From: Actinocorallia populi
GTDB lineage: Bacteria > Actinomycetota > Actinomycetes > Streptosporangiales > Streptosporangiaceae
Length of the DNA: 64,000 bases
Direction of reading: 5' to 3'
Assembly (NCBI RefSeq): GCF_002995495.1
Contig: NZ_PVZV01000001.1
Location: forward strand, 1,116,001-1,180,000
Below the pieces are notes generated by a model that was given only the letters and a program-made list of their open reading frames with translations, did no database searches and had not been told where the DNA came from. Position numbers and translations under genes: made by a program. Positions 54,174 to 62,788 of the stretch are shown here, piece by piece (the stretch's first letter is position 1; each line of letters opens with the position of its first letter).

Positions 54174-55714
54174 CCGTCACTTTCGTAGGTCTCGGACCGG
54201 GCGATCCCGGCCTGCTGACACTGCGCGGAGCCGAGGCGCTGGGCCGCGCGGACACGGTCGTGGTGAACCGTTCGAGCTGCCCCGCGGAGGTGCTCCGGCA
54301 CTGCCGTCCCGAGGCCGAGGTCGTCGACGCCGACGAGCGCGACGCGGTCAAGCTGGTGTTGTCGGCGGCCCGCGACGGCGCGGTGGTGCGGCTGATCTCC
54401 GGGGACTCCGGGCTCGGCGGCAGGGCGGCGCGGGAGGCCGCCGCGTGCGCCGAGGAGGGCATCGCCTTCGAGGTCGTCCCCGGGGTGTCCGCGGTGACGG
54501 CGGTGCCGCAGTACGCGGGCATCCCGCTGCGCGACGAGCGGACCCGCGAGGTGCGGGTGATCGACGTGGCCGACGGCGGGGTGGACTGGACGGCCGCCGC
54601 GGCGGGCGAGGCCACCCTGGTCGTGCTGGGCGCCGAGGGCCAGGTGAGCGAGGTGGCCAAGCGGCTGATCGCCGCGGGCCGCAAGGACTCCACCCCGGCC
54701 GCCTACACCAGCCTGGGCAGCACCACCGAGCAGGAGACGGTGGTGACCACGCTCAACCGGCTGTACGCCGAGTCCAAGGGCATGGACGCCCCGGCGCTGA
54801 TCGTGGTCGGCGACGTGGTGAACTGGCGGGAGAAGCTGTCCTGGTTCGAGACCAAGGCGCTGTTCGGCTGGCGGGTGCTGGTGCCGCGCACCAAGGAGCA
54901 GGCCGCCGACCTGTCGGAGCAGCTGCGCGCCTACGGCGCGGTGCCCCAGGAGGTGCCCACCATCTCGGTCGAGCCGCCGCGCACCCCGCAGCAGATGGAC
55001 CGCGCCATCAAGGGCCTGGTCACCGGCCGCTACGAGTGGGTGGTCTTCACCTCGGTCAACGCGGTGAAGGCGGTACGGGAGAAGTTCGCCGAGTACGGCC
55101 TGGACGCCCGCGCCTTCGCCGGCCTGAAGGTCGCCGCGGTCGGCGACCAGACGGCGGCGTCGCTGGTGGAGTTCGGCGTGCAGCCCGACCTCATGCCGCC
55201 GGTCAACCAGTCCGGTGAGGGGCTGGTGGAGATCTGGCCGCCCTACGACGAGGACCTCGACCCGATCAACCGGGTGCTGCTGCCGCGCGCCGACATCGCG
55301 ACCGACCGGCTGATCTCCGGCCTGACCGAGCTGGGCTGGGAGTGCGACGACGTCACCGCCTACCGGACGGTGCGGGCGGCTCCGCCGCCGCAGCCGATCC
55401 GCGAGGCGATCAAGGGCGGCGGGTTCGACGCGGTGCTGTTCACCAGCTCCTCCACGGTCAAGAACCTCATCGGCATCGCGGGCAAGCCGCACAATGTGAC
55501 GGTCATCGCGGTCATCGGGCCGCAGACCGCCAAGACGGCCGAGGAGTACGGCCTGCGCGTCGACGTGATGGCCGAGAAGCCCGCCATCTCGGATCTGGCG
55601 GTCGCGTTGGCGGAGTACGGTGCGAAGCGGAGAGCCGCCCAGATCGAGGCGGGCGAGCCGCTGCGCAAGCCCAGTCAGATGCGGCGGGGGGCCCGGAAGA
55701 AGAGGTTCACATGA
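54170..55714 (+). CDS. hemD: Fused CobA-like domain and uroporphyrinogen-III synthase
   Basis: A 514-residue fusion. The N-terminal half resembles uroporphyrinogen-III C-methyltransferase (VGLGPGDPGLLTLRGAEAL, VVPGVSAVTAVPQYAGIPLRD) but the sequence between, RLISGDSGLGGRAARE, lacks the normal GDPxxFGR motif, so methyl transfer is doubtful. The C-terminal half is HemD (VLVPRTKEQAADLSEQL, VVFTSVNAVKAVREKF, FTSSSTVKNLIG, VIGPQTAKTAEEYGLRV), which closes and inverts ring D. A basic tail QMRRGARKKRF follows. ATG overlaps hemC (ATGA). Confidence 0.92.
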   Translation: MTVTFVGLGPGDPGLLTLRGAEALGRADTVVVNRSSCPAEVLRHCRPEAEVVDADERDAVKLVLSAARDGAVVRLISGDSGLGGRAAREAAACAEEGIAFEVVPGVSAVTAVPQYAGIPLRDERTREVRVIDVADGGVDWTAAAAGEATLVVLGAEGQVSEVAKRLIAAGRKDSTPAAYTSLGSTTEQETVVTTLNRLYAESKGMDAPALIVVGDVVNWREKLSWFETKALFGWRVLVPRTKEQAADLSEQLRAYGAVPQEVPTISVEPPRTPQQMDRAIKGLVTGRYEWVVFTSVNAVKAVREKFAEYGLDARAFAGLKVAAVGDQTAASLVEFGVQPDLMPPVNQSGEGLVEIWPPYDEDLDPINRVLLPRADIATDRLISGLTELGWECDDVTAYRTVRAAPPPQPIREAIKGGGFDAVLFTSSSTVKNLIGIAGKPHNVTVIAVIGPQTAKTAEEYGLRVDVMAEKPAISDLAVALAEYGAKRRAAQIEAGEPLRKPSQMRRGARKKRFT

Positions 55715-56679
55715 TGATCGAGCGTCCGCGCAGGCTGCGCCGGTCGGCCGCGCTGCGGCGGCTGGTGGCCGAGACCCGGCTGAACCCGGCCGACCTCGTC
55801 CTGCCCGTGTTCGTCAAGGAGGGCATCGACGAGCCCGCCGAGGTCTCCTCGATGCCCGGGGTGTACCAGCACACCCGCGACAGCCTCCGCAAGGCCGCCC
55901 ACGAGGCGGCCGAGGCGGGGGTCGGCGGGCTGATCCTGTTCGGCATCCCCGAGGTCAAGGACGAGCGGGGCTCGGCCGCCGACGACCCGCAGGGCGTCAT
56001 GCAGCGCGCGCTGCGGGACCTGTCGGCCGACCTGGGCGACGCGGTGGTCCTGATGACCGACCTGTGCCTGGACGAGTACACCTCGCACGGCCACTGCGGC
56101 CTGCTCACCCCGTCCGGCGAGGTCGACAACGACTCCACGCTGGAGCGGTACGCCTCCATCGCGGTGGCGCAGGCCGAGGCCGGCGCCCGGATGGTGGCGC
56201 CCAGCGGCATGATGGACGGCCAGGTGCGGGCGATCCGCGCGGCGCTGGACGGCGCCGGATACCAGGACATCCCGGTCATGGCCTACTCGGCCAAGTACGC
56301 CTCGGCGTTCTACGGGCCGTTCCGCGACGCCGCCGAGTGCGCCCCGCAGTTCGGCGACCGCTCCTCCTACCAGCAGGATCCGGCCAACGCACGGGAGTCC
56401 CTGCGCGAGATCCGGCTGGACCTGGAGGAGGGCGCCGACATCGTCATGGTCAAGCCCGCCGGCGCCTACCTCGACGTGGTGCGCCAGGTGAAGGACGCGG
56501 TGGACGTGCCGGTCGCCGCCTACCAGGTGAGCGGCGAGTACGCGATGATCGAGGCCGCCGCCGCGCACGGCTGGATCGACCGCGACCGGGCGATCCACGA
56601 GTCGCTGGTCTCCATCCGGCGGGCCGGCGCCGACCTCGTCCTGACCTACTGGGCCACGGAGGTCGCCCGGCGCCTGTGA
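55711..56679 (+). CDS. hemB: Delta-aminolevulinic acid dehydratase
   Basis: Condenses two aminolevulinates to porphobilinogen. The 322-residue protein has PVFVKEGIDEPAEVSSMPGVYQ in two parts, MTDLCLDEYTSHGHCG, VAPSGMMDGQVRAIR, the Schiff-base lysine in MAYSAKYASAFYGPFRDA, and IVMVKPAGAYLDVV. The Zn triad position reads C-x-D...C, so the middle cysteine is Asp, a mixed Zn/Mg form common in actinobacteria. ATG overlaps the hemD stop. End of the Rex-heme operon. Confidence 0.97.
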   Translation: MMIERPRRLRRSAALRRLVAETRLNPADLVLPVFVKEGIDEPAEVSSMPGVYQHTRDSLRKAAHEAAEAGVGGLILFGIPEVKDERGSAADDPQGVMQRALRDLSADLGDAVVLMTDLCLDEYTSHGHCGLLTPSGEVDNDSTLERYASIAVAQAEAGARMVAPSGMMDGQVRAIRAALDGAGYQDIPVMAYSAKYASAFYGPFRDAAECAPQFGDRSSYQQDPANARESLREIRLDLEEGADIVMVKPAGAYLDVVRQVKDAVDVPVAAYQVSGEYAMIEAAAAHGWIDRDRAIHESLVSIRRAGADLVLTYWATEVARRL

Positions 56680-56841
56680 GGCCGGTGCCGCGCGGGTGAA
56701 CCCCTGACGAACCCCGGGCGAACGCGCCCGGGGTGACCTGCGTATAGTCATTTGGAACCGTATCCGGGGGTCGGTACGCAGATTTACACCGTCTTTCGCC
56801 ATGATCTGGGGAAAGGCGGTTCTCTCTTCGGGGGGCGATAC

Positions 56842-57489
56842 ATGTTGGCGGTCACCCGCAACACCCGCAACACCCGTAACACTCGCAACGCGCGCGCCGT
56901 GAACCTGCTGGTCGTGGCGGCGCGGGAGTACGCCGCGCGGGGCTGGGCCACCGTGGTGGGCGCCTCGGCGCCGGCCGCGGGCGACCGGGCCTGCTCGTGC
57001 GACCGGATCGGCTGCCCGCGACCGGGCGCCCACCCGGTCACGACGGGCTGGGCGCGCCAGGCGACCACCGAGCGCGAGACGCTCGACCGCTGGTGGGCCG
57101 TCAGCCCCGACGCCAACGTGATCCTGCCCACCGGCCGCGTCTTCGACGTCTTCGACGTCCCGGCGGGGACGGGCCGCGCCGCGATGGCGGCCATGGCGGC
57201 CGCCGGGATCGAGGCCGGGCCGGTCGCCGCGATCGGCGACGAGCGCTACCTGTTCTTCGTCGCCACCAGGGGCGCCCCGGAGGACGAGGACGAGTGGTGG
57301 TCCTGCCATCTGGACTGCTCGCCCGAGACCCTGGCCGACACCCCGGGCATGCGCTGGCACTGCCGGAACAGCTACGTGGTCGCGCCCCCGTCGGTGCTGC
57401 CGTCCGGACGCGAGGTCACCTGGGTGCGCCCGCCGGACGACGCCCCGCTGCCGGACCCGCTGCGCGTGCTGGAGTTCCTGGTCGACTGA
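56842..57489 (+). CDS. Small stand-alone prim-pol-like protein
   Basis: A 215-residue protein of the bifunctional DNA primase/polymerase N-terminal type: REYAARGWATVVGASAPAA, CSCDRIGCPRPGAHPVTTGWA, RWWAVSPDANVILPTGRVFDVFDVPAGTGRAAM, RWHCRNSYVVAPPSVLPSG. No helicase domain is attached. It begins MLAVTRNTRNTRNTRNARAV, four in-frame copies of a 9-base ACCCGCAAC unit (56854-56889). ATG at 56842 with GGGGGG 6 bases upstream. DNA synthesis is not shown; the family is common near heme genes in this group. Confidence 0.8.
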   Translation: MLAVTRNTRNTRNTRNARAVNLLVVAAREYAARGWATVVGASAPAAGDRACSCDRIGCPRPGAHPVTTGWARQATTERETLDRWWAVSPDANVILPTGRVFDVFDVPAGTGRAAMAAMAAAGIEAGPVAAIGDERYLFFVATRGAPEDEDEWWSCHLDCSPETLADTPGMRWHCRNSYVVAPPSVLPSGREVTWVRPPDDAPLPDPLRVLEFLVD

Positions 57490-57529
57490 CCGCCGCACGG
57501 GCCGTGCGGGCCGCTCCGGCCCTCAGAAG

Positions 57530-57572
57530 ACGCCGCAGCCCTCCTTCCCCAGGGGAAGGAGGGCTGCGGCGT
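57530..57572. terminator. Long perfect palindrome between convergent genes
   Basis: Two 21-base exact complementary arms (ACGCCGCAGCCCTCCTTCCCC and complement, given in part) meet at one central base. It lies about 40 bases from the prim-pol stop and 22 from the kinase stop, so it serves both. A smaller CCGCACGG hairpin precedes it. Confidence 0.9.
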
Positions 57573-57594
57573 TCTCGGGGGGCCTCGGGGGCTC

Positions 57595-59274
57595 TCAGCG
57601 CTTCACGGGGGACTTGATGGTGAGCTTGCCGCCCCACTTGGAGAAACCGGTGGTGGTGACGACCTTGGTCCTGCCCGCGGCGGTGATGGTCACCTTGAGG
57701 TGCTTGGGCAGCCAGCCGGAGCCGAGCTGGAGCTCGAAGGAGGCCTTGGCCTTGCGGTAGCCGGGCGCCACGGCGTCCAGGCCGGACGCCTGGGGCACGG
57801 TGCCGCTCCAGCGGTTGCCGTTGCGGGTGAGGGTCTCGGCGTCCTGCAGCAGGGCGCTCAGCGCGTCGGCGGAGGTGCCCCAGCGGGCCTGCTCGGCCAG
57901 CACGCCGTAGCCCTTGGCCTTGTCCCCCAGGGGGAGCTTCACCCAGGACGAGCCCTGCTGCAGGTAGCCCTCGCCGCCCAGGACGATCGCCTGCCGCTTG
58001 GCCAGCTTGGGGCCCGCGAGCGAGACCCGGTAGGAGTCGGCCTTGGCACCGCCGTTGACGCTGGTGACCTCCTTGCCCGCGACCCGGCGGAAGGACAGCG
58101 TGAACGTGCCCTTGTCGGTGATCGCGCCGGAGACCCGCCGGGCCAGCTCGGGGCCTTCGATCTCCTCGGCGGCCGGGGTGGCGGGGGAGGAGGTGGCCGG
58201 CCCCTCGGTGGGGGAGGCGGTCCCCGCCAGGCGGGAGGGGGAGACCGTCGGGCCGGAGGCGGGGTCGTCGCCGGAGCCGCTGAGCCCGTAGGCGACGCCG
58301 CCGATGAGCACCACGGCGGCGATCCCGGCGCCCGCGAAGACCAGGGGCCGCCGGTCGCGGCTGAGGTCCGGCGGCGCCGCGGCGGCCGAGGTGCGGGCGT
58401 CCGCCTTGCTCGGGGGCGGCGGGGCGGGCGCGGTGGCGGCCCGCTGGGCGAGTTCCCGCACCCGGGCGCGGCCGCGCTTCTCCCAGTCGGCGCCGAAGAC
58501 GGGACTGACCGCCTCGTCGAGTTCGGTGAGGAACTCGGCGGCCGACGCGGGCCTGTTGCCGGGCTCCTTGGCCAGGCCGTGCAGCACCAGGGAGCGCAGC
58601 GGTCCCGGCACGTCGATGACGGGGATCGCGGCGTTGTTGTGCGCCCGGTTCAGCGCGCCGATCGAGGTGGCGGGGAACAGCCGCCGCCCGGTCAGGCACT
58701 CCACGAACACGCCCGCGGCCGCGTAGATGTCGGTCTGCGGGCTCTGCGGGGCGCCCTGCCAGCGCTCGGGGGCCTGGTAGACGGGGTCGCCCGCGGGGGC
58801 GCCCTTGCCGTGCGGCACCGCGATGCCCAGGTCCGAGAGCTTGGCCCGCCCGTCGGGGGCGATGAGCACCTTGTCCGGTGAGCAGTCGCCGTGCGTGATG
58901 TCCTTGCCGTGCGCGGCGGCCAGCCCGAGGAGGATGTCGCTGAGCACCACGACCGCGGACTCGGGGTCCAGCGGGTCGGTGAGCAGCCGCCGCAGGGGGA
59001 CGCCCTCGAAGTACTCCGAGACGACCGCGGCCTCGGCCGGGTCGTCCTTGGCGGTGACCAGCTCGTAGACCTGGACGAGGTTGTCGTCCTCCAGTTGGGC
59101 CAACCGGTTCATCCGCCGGCTGAACTCGTCGTCCTTGTTCAGCGCGGGGGACAGGTAGCGGATCGTGACCTGGGTCCTGGTCATCTCGTCCGTCGCGAGT
59201 ACCTGCCGCCCGGAGGCATCGGAGCCCAGCTCGCGTACGAGCGTGAACCCCGGTACCGCCCAGCCTTCCGTCAC
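57595..59274 (-). CDS. Membrane-bound protein kinase-like protein with extracellular sensor domain
   Basis: A 559-residue protein. Residues about 8-260 are a Ser/Thr-kinase fold (GFTLVRELG, VVSEYFEGVPLRRLL, HGDCSPDKVLI, LSDLGIAV, APERWQGAPQSPQTDIYAAAGVFV). A Pro/Ala linker, a transmembrane helix (VFAGAGIAAVVLIGGVAYG) and a Ser/Thr/Pro stalk follow. The exported C-terminal ~190 residues resemble LprG/LppX lipid-binding lipoproteins. The VAIK lysine is absent (VTIRYL), the HRD motif is HGD, Asn is Lys, and DFG is DLG, so this is likely a pseudokinase. GTG at 59274 has GGGAAGGG upstream. Confidence 0.87.
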   Translation of the reverse strand: MTEGWAVPGFTLVRELGSDASGRQVLATDEMTRTQVTIRYLSPALNKDDEFSRRMNRLAQLEDDNLVQVYELVTAKDDPAEAAVVSEYFEGVPLRRLLTDPLDPESAVVVLSDILLGLAAAHGKDITHGDCSPDKVLIAPDGRAKLSDLGIAVPHGKGAPAGDPVYQAPERWQGAPQSPQTDIYAAAGVFVECLTGRRLFPATSIGALNRAHNNAAIPVIDVPGPLRSLVLHGLAKEPGNRPASAAEFLTELDEAVSPVFGADWEKRGRARVRELAQRAATAPAPPPPSKADARTSAAAAPPDLSRDRRPLVFAGAGIAAVVLIGGVAYGLSGSGDDPASGPTVSPSRLAGTASPTEGPATSSPATPAAEEIEGPELARRVSGAITDKGTFTLSFRRVAGKEVTSVNGGAKADSYRVSLAGPKLAKRQAIVLGGEGYLQQGSSWVKLPLGDKAKGYGVLAEQARWGTSADALSALLQDAETLTRNGNRWSGTVPQASGLDAVAPGYRKAKASFELQLGSGWLPKHLKVTITAAGRTKVVTTTGFSKWGGKLTIKSPVKR

Positions 59275-59420
59275 TTCAACCCTTCCCCGCCACACCTGCA
59301 CGTTAAGTCGCCTTCATGGGTGGATACCGGCCATTGTGGCTCATGGTCAAGGTAGTTACCGGATTGTGTCGGCTCCGGCATCGCGGCGCGTCTCCGCGGT
59401 CGCCGCGCGCCGCTCCCCCG

Positions 59421-59446
59421 GCACCCACCGTGATCATGGTGGGTGC
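59421..59446. promoter_or_regulatory. Strong inverted repeat in the hemL upstream region
   Basis: GCACCCACC and GGTGGGTGC flank an 8-base loop GTGATCAT that is itself partly palindromic. The outer CCGG extends the stem with a bulge. It ends about 40 bases before the hemL start, in a 212-base divergent gap where a terminator is not needed. Confidence 0.6.
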
Positions 59447-59486
59447 CCGGACGAGGACGGTGCCCGGGCGGTGGCAGACTGGTCGG

Positions 59487-60794
59487 GTGACTTCCAGCGA
59501 GCGATCTCAGCAGCTGTTCGACCGGGCCCGCGAGGTGGTGCCCGGCGGGGTGAACTCCCCCGTGCGGGCCTTCAGGGCGGTGGGCGGGACGCCCCGGTTC
59601 ATGGCATCCGCGCAGGGCCCGTACCTGACGGACGCCGACGGCGCCACCTACGTGGACCTGATCTGCTCGTGGGGCCCGATGATCCTGGGCCACGCGCACC
59701 CGGCGGTGGTCGAGGCGGTCCAGGCCGCGGCGGCCCGCGGCACGTCCTACGGCGCGCCGACGCAGGGCGAGGTGGAGCTGGCCGAGGAGATCGTCTCCCG
59801 CACCCCCGTGGAGCGGGTCAGGCTGGTCAACTCCGGCACCGAGGCCACCATGTCGGCTATCCGGCTGGCCCGCGGCTTCACCGGCCGCTCCAAGATCGTC
59901 AAGTTCGCCGGCTGCTACCACGGCCACGTCGACTCGCTGCTGGCCGCGGCCGGCTCCGGCGTGGTCACGCTGGGGCTGCCCGACACCCCCGGCGTCACCG
60001 GCGCCACCACGGCCGACACGATCGTGCTGCCCTACAACGACGCCGTCGCGGTCGAGGAGGCGTTCACCGAGTACGGCAACGAGATCGCCTGCGTGATCAC
60101 CGAGGCGTGCCCGTCCAACATGGGCGTGGTGCCGCCGATCGACGGGTTCAACCAGCTGCTGCGCCGGCTGTGCGACAAGGCGGGCGCGCTGCTGATCATC
60201 GACGAGGTGCTCACCGGCTTCCGGGTCACCCGCTCGGGCTGGTACGGCCGCGAGGGCGTGGCGGCCGACCTGTTCACCTACGGCAAGGTCATGGGCGGCG
60301 GCCTGCCCGCCGCCGCGTTCGGCGGCCGCGCCGAGGTCATGGACCACCTGGCCCCGGCCGGGCCGGTCTACCAGGCGGGCACCCTGTCGGGCAACCCGCT
60401 GGCCACCGCCGCGGGCCTGGCCACGCTGCGCAACTGCACACCCGAGGTCTACGCGAAGGTCGACCGGGCGGCGACCCTGGTCGGGCAGTGGGTGACCGAG
60501 GCGCTGACGAAGGAGGGCGTCCCGCACCGGCTGCAGGCCGCGGGAAATCTCTTCTCCGTCTTCTTCACCTCGGAGCGCGTGATGGACTTCGCCCACGCGC
60601 AGAAGCAGGACTCGGCGGCCTACGCCGCGTTCTTCCACGAGGCGCTCGACCGCGGCGTCTACCTGCCGCCCTCCTCCTACGAGGTGTGGTTCCTCAGCGC
60701 CGCCCACGACGACGCCGCACTGGAGCGGATCGCCGACGCGCTGCCGCACGCGGCGAGGGCGGCGGCCAAGAAGACCGGCTTGCCCGGGACGTGA
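59487..60794 (+). CDS. hemL: Glutamate-1-semialdehyde 2,1-aminomutase
   Basis: Converts glutamate-1-semialdehyde to 5-aminolevulinate, directly after HemA. The 435-residue class III aminotransferase has [71 protein letters not shown], the PLP lysine 267 in [17 protein letters not shown] and [15 protein letters not shown] at 59487 with CAGACT 6 bases upstream, so probably leaderless. It is not overlapping the Rex-heme operon but lies 2.8 kb away. Confidence 0.96.
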   Translation: MTSSERSQQLFDRAREVVPGGVNSPVRAFRAVGGTPRFMASAQGPYLTDADGATYVDLICSWGPMILGHAHPAVVEAVQAAAARGTSYGAPTQGEVELAEEIVSRTPVERVRLVNSGTEATMSAIRLARGFTGRSKIVKFAGCYHGHVDSLLAAAGSGVVTLGLPDTPGVTGATTADTIVLPYNDAVAVEEAFTEYGNEIACVITEACPSNMGVVPPIDGFNQLLRRLCDKAGALLIIDEVLTGFRVTRSGWYGREGVAADLFTYGKVMGGGLPAAAFGGRAEVMDHLAPAGPVYQAGTLSGNPLATAAGLATLRNCTPEVYAKVDRAATLVGQWVTEALTKEGVPHRLQAAGNLFSVFFTSERVMDFAHAQKQDSAAYAAFFHEALDRGVYLPPSSYEVWFLSAAHDDAALERIADALPHAARAAAKKTGLPGT

Positions 60795-60812
60795 GGGTAA
60801 CCTGATCCAGCC

Positions 60813-61445
60813 ATGACTGAGACCACCATCGTTCATCTCCTGCGTCACGGTGAGGTCCACAACCCCCGAGGCGTGTTGTACGGCCGTCTTCCGGATTTCC
60901 ACCTCAGCGAGGACGGGCATCTGATGGCCAAGGCCGCTGCCGGCTGGTTCGCCGGCCGGAACGTCGCCGCGCTCTACACCTCGCCGCTGGACCGGGCGAG
61001 GGAGACGATCGCGCCCCTGGCCGCGGCCACCGGGCTCGATCCGGTGATCGACATGCGGCTGATCGAGGCCGACAACAAGTTCGAGGGCGAGGTCTTCCGG
61101 ATGGGAAGGCTGGTCGACCCTCGGGTCTGGCGCCGGTTCGCCAACCCGTTCCGGCCGTCCTGGGGCGAGCCCTTCCAGGAGGTCGCGGACCGCATGTGGT
61201 CCTTCACCCAGGAGGCCCGGGAGGCCGCGCGCGGCCGGGAGGCGGTGTGCGTCAGCCACCAGCTGCCGATCTACACCGCGCGCAGGCTCGCCGAGGGGGT
61301 GCGGCTGTGGCACGACCCGCGCCGCCGCCAGTGCGGCCTGGCCAGCGTCACCAGCCTCGTCTTCGAGGGCGAGGCGCTGGTCCGGGTGGAGTACGCCGAA
61401 CCGGCCGCCCATCTGGTCAGGCACCCGAGCATCCCGGGCGCCTGA
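60813..61445 (+). CDS. Histidine phosphatase family protein
   Basis: A 210-residue phosphoglycerate-mutase-like protein: LLRHGEVHNPRGVLYGR with phospho-accepting His12, YTSPLDRARETIAPLA, the acid region RLIEADNKFEG and CVSHQLPIYTARR with the second histidine. Substrate is unknown. This gene is commonly placed between hemL and the cytochrome c maturation genes in actinobacteria. A TAACCT hexamer near 60797 suggests its own near-leaderless start. Confidence 0.92.
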   Translation: MTETTIVHLLRHGEVHNPRGVLYGRLPDFHLSEDGHLMAKAAAGWFAGRNVAALYTSPLDRARETIAPLAAATGLDPVIDMRLIEADNKFEGEVFRMGRLVDPRVWRRFANPFRPSWGEPFQEVADRMWSFTQEAREAARGREAVCVSHQLPIYTARRLAEGVRLWHDPRRRQCGLASVTSLVFEGEALVRVEYAEPAAHLVRHPSIPGA

Positions 61446-61463
61446 GCCCGGGTACAGTCACGT

Positions 61464-61478
61464 ACTACAGCTCGTAGT
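61464..61478. promoter_or_regulatory. Dyad ACTAC-N5-GTAGT upstream of tlpA
   Basis: ACTACAGCTCGTAGT has perfect 5-base arms and lies 18 bases before the tlpA start codon. The form TACTACA...GTAGT resembles BlaI/MecI-type operators. A nearby GTACAGT could be the -10. Confidence 0.4.
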
Positions 61479-61496
61479 GCATGAGGAGTACCCCTG

Positions 61497-62039
61497 ATGA
61501 TCCGCCGTGCCGTCGCGCCCGCCCTCCTGGCGGCCGCCGCGCTGATGCTGGCCGCTGGTTGTTCCGGAGGCGGTACGGCTGCCGAACCGGGTGAGCCGAT
61601 CCCGGCCGGCGACCGCCGCTCGCCCGCCGCCGCGGTCGCGGGCGAGACCCTGGAGGGCGAACCGCTCGACCTGGCCTCCTACGAGGGCAAGGTCGTGGTC
61701 GTCAACTTCTGGGCGTCCTGGTGCGGTCCGTGCCGTGCCGAGGCGCCGGCGCTGGAGGCGACCTACCAGGAGAACAAGGACGAGGTGGCGTTCCTCGGCG
61801 TCGACATCAAGGACACCAGGGACGGCGCCAAGGCGTTCGTGCGCAAGTACGGCAGCACCTACCCGAGCCTCTTCGACCCCGAAGGCAAGATCACCCACTC
61901 CTTCTCCTCGGTGAACCCGAGCGCGCTGCCGACCACCCTGATCCTGGACCGCGAGGGCCGGGTCGCGGTGCAGTTCCCGGGCATCGTGCACAAGTCCCGG
62001 CTCGATCCGGCCCTGGCGAAGATCGTCGCGGAGAAATGA
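61497..62039 (+). CDS. TlpA/ResA-type lipoprotein thiol-disulfide oxidoreductase
   Basis: A 180-residue exported thioredoxin-fold protein with lipobox LAAGCSGG (Cys22) and the active site WCGPC (Cys76, Cys79). Other landmarks are VVVVNFWASW, FLGVDIKDTRDGAKAFV and the cis-proline loop ALPTTLILD. It reduces apocytochrome c cysteines before heme attachment, with electrons from the CcdA encoded four bases downstream. Length fits ResA. Confidence 0.93.
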   Translation: MIRRAVAPALLAAAALMLAAGCSGGGTAAEPGEPIPAGDRRSPAAAVAGETLEGEPLDLASYEGKVVVVNFWASWCGPCRAEAPALEATYQENKDEVAFLGVDIKDTRDGAKAFVRKYGSTYPSLFDPEGKITHSFSSVNPSALPTTLILDREGRVAVQFPGIVHKSRLDPALAKIVAEK

Positions 62040-62788
62040 TCCTCGCCGCGGGAGTCGAGGAGACCATCACCAGCGGCACGCTGGCGCTCGCGCTGCCGCT
62101 GGCGGCGCTGGCGGGCATGGTCTCCTTCCTCAGCCCCTGCGTGCTGCCGCTGGTCCCCGGCTACCTGTCGTACGTGACGGGCATGACCGGCGAGGACCTG
62201 GCCGAGCGGCGCAGGGGCGGGCTCGTGACGGGCGTCGCGCTGTTCGTCCTGGGCTTCACGCTGGTGTTCATGGCCTACGGGTTCGTGTTCGGCGGGCTCG
62301 GCCACTGGCTGAAGTCCTACGAGGAAGTGATCACCCGGGTCCTGGGCGTGGTCACGATCGGCATGGGCCTGCTGTTCATGGGCTTCTTCGTCAACCTGCA
62401 GCGCACCTTCAAATCCGCCAGGCTGCCCGATCCGGGGCTGGCGGGCGCCCCCCTGCTGGGGCTGCTGTTCGGGCTGGGCTGGACGCCGTGCATCGGCCCC
62501 ACGCTGACCGCCATCCAGTCGCTCGCCCTGTACGAGGCGACCCCGGTGCGCGGCGGGGTGCTCTCCTTCTTCTACTGCCTGGGCCTGGGCCTGCCGTTTC
62601 TGCTCACGGCGCTGGCGTACCGTAAGGCGCTCACCGTCTTCGGGTGGGTGAAACGCCACTACCGGCTGGTGATGCGGCTGGGCGGCGGCATGCTCGTCCT
62701 GATCGGGGTACTGCTGGTCACCGGGCTGTGGACCGAGTTGAACAACGAGCTGCGGGTGTGGATCGGCAGCTTCGGGACGGTGATCTAG
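62036..62788 (+). CDS. ccdA: Cytochrome c biogenesis protein CcdA
   Basis: Carries electrons from cytosolic thioredoxin across the membrane to TlpA. The 250-residue protein has six transmembrane segments and the two reactive cysteines in SFLSPCVLPLVPGYLSYV and LGWTPCIGPTL. ATG overlaps the tlpA stop (ATGA). The following resB starts one base after its TAG. Confidence 0.96.
   Translation: MILAAGVEETITSGTLALALPLAALAGMVSFLSPCVLPLVPGYLSYVTGMTGEDLAERRRGGLVTGVALFVLGFTLVFMAYGFVFGGLGHWLKSYEEVITRVLGVVTIGMGLLFMGFFVNLQRTFKSARLPDPGLAGAPLLGLLFGLGWTPCIGPTLTAIQSLALYEATPVRGGVLSFFYCLGLGLPFLLTALAYRKALTVFGWVKRHYRLVMRLGGGMLVLIGVLLVTGLWTELNNELRVWIGSFGTVI

Noticed and set aside
53123-55492. 789-codon minus-strand frame opposite hemC/hemD
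   Set aside because: Antisense to two enzymes with full motif sets; no recognisable domain.
59316-59486. 57-residue N-terminal extension of hemL
   Set aside because: It would cover the inverted repeat and has no homology to aminomutase; the GTG at 59487 fits the family.
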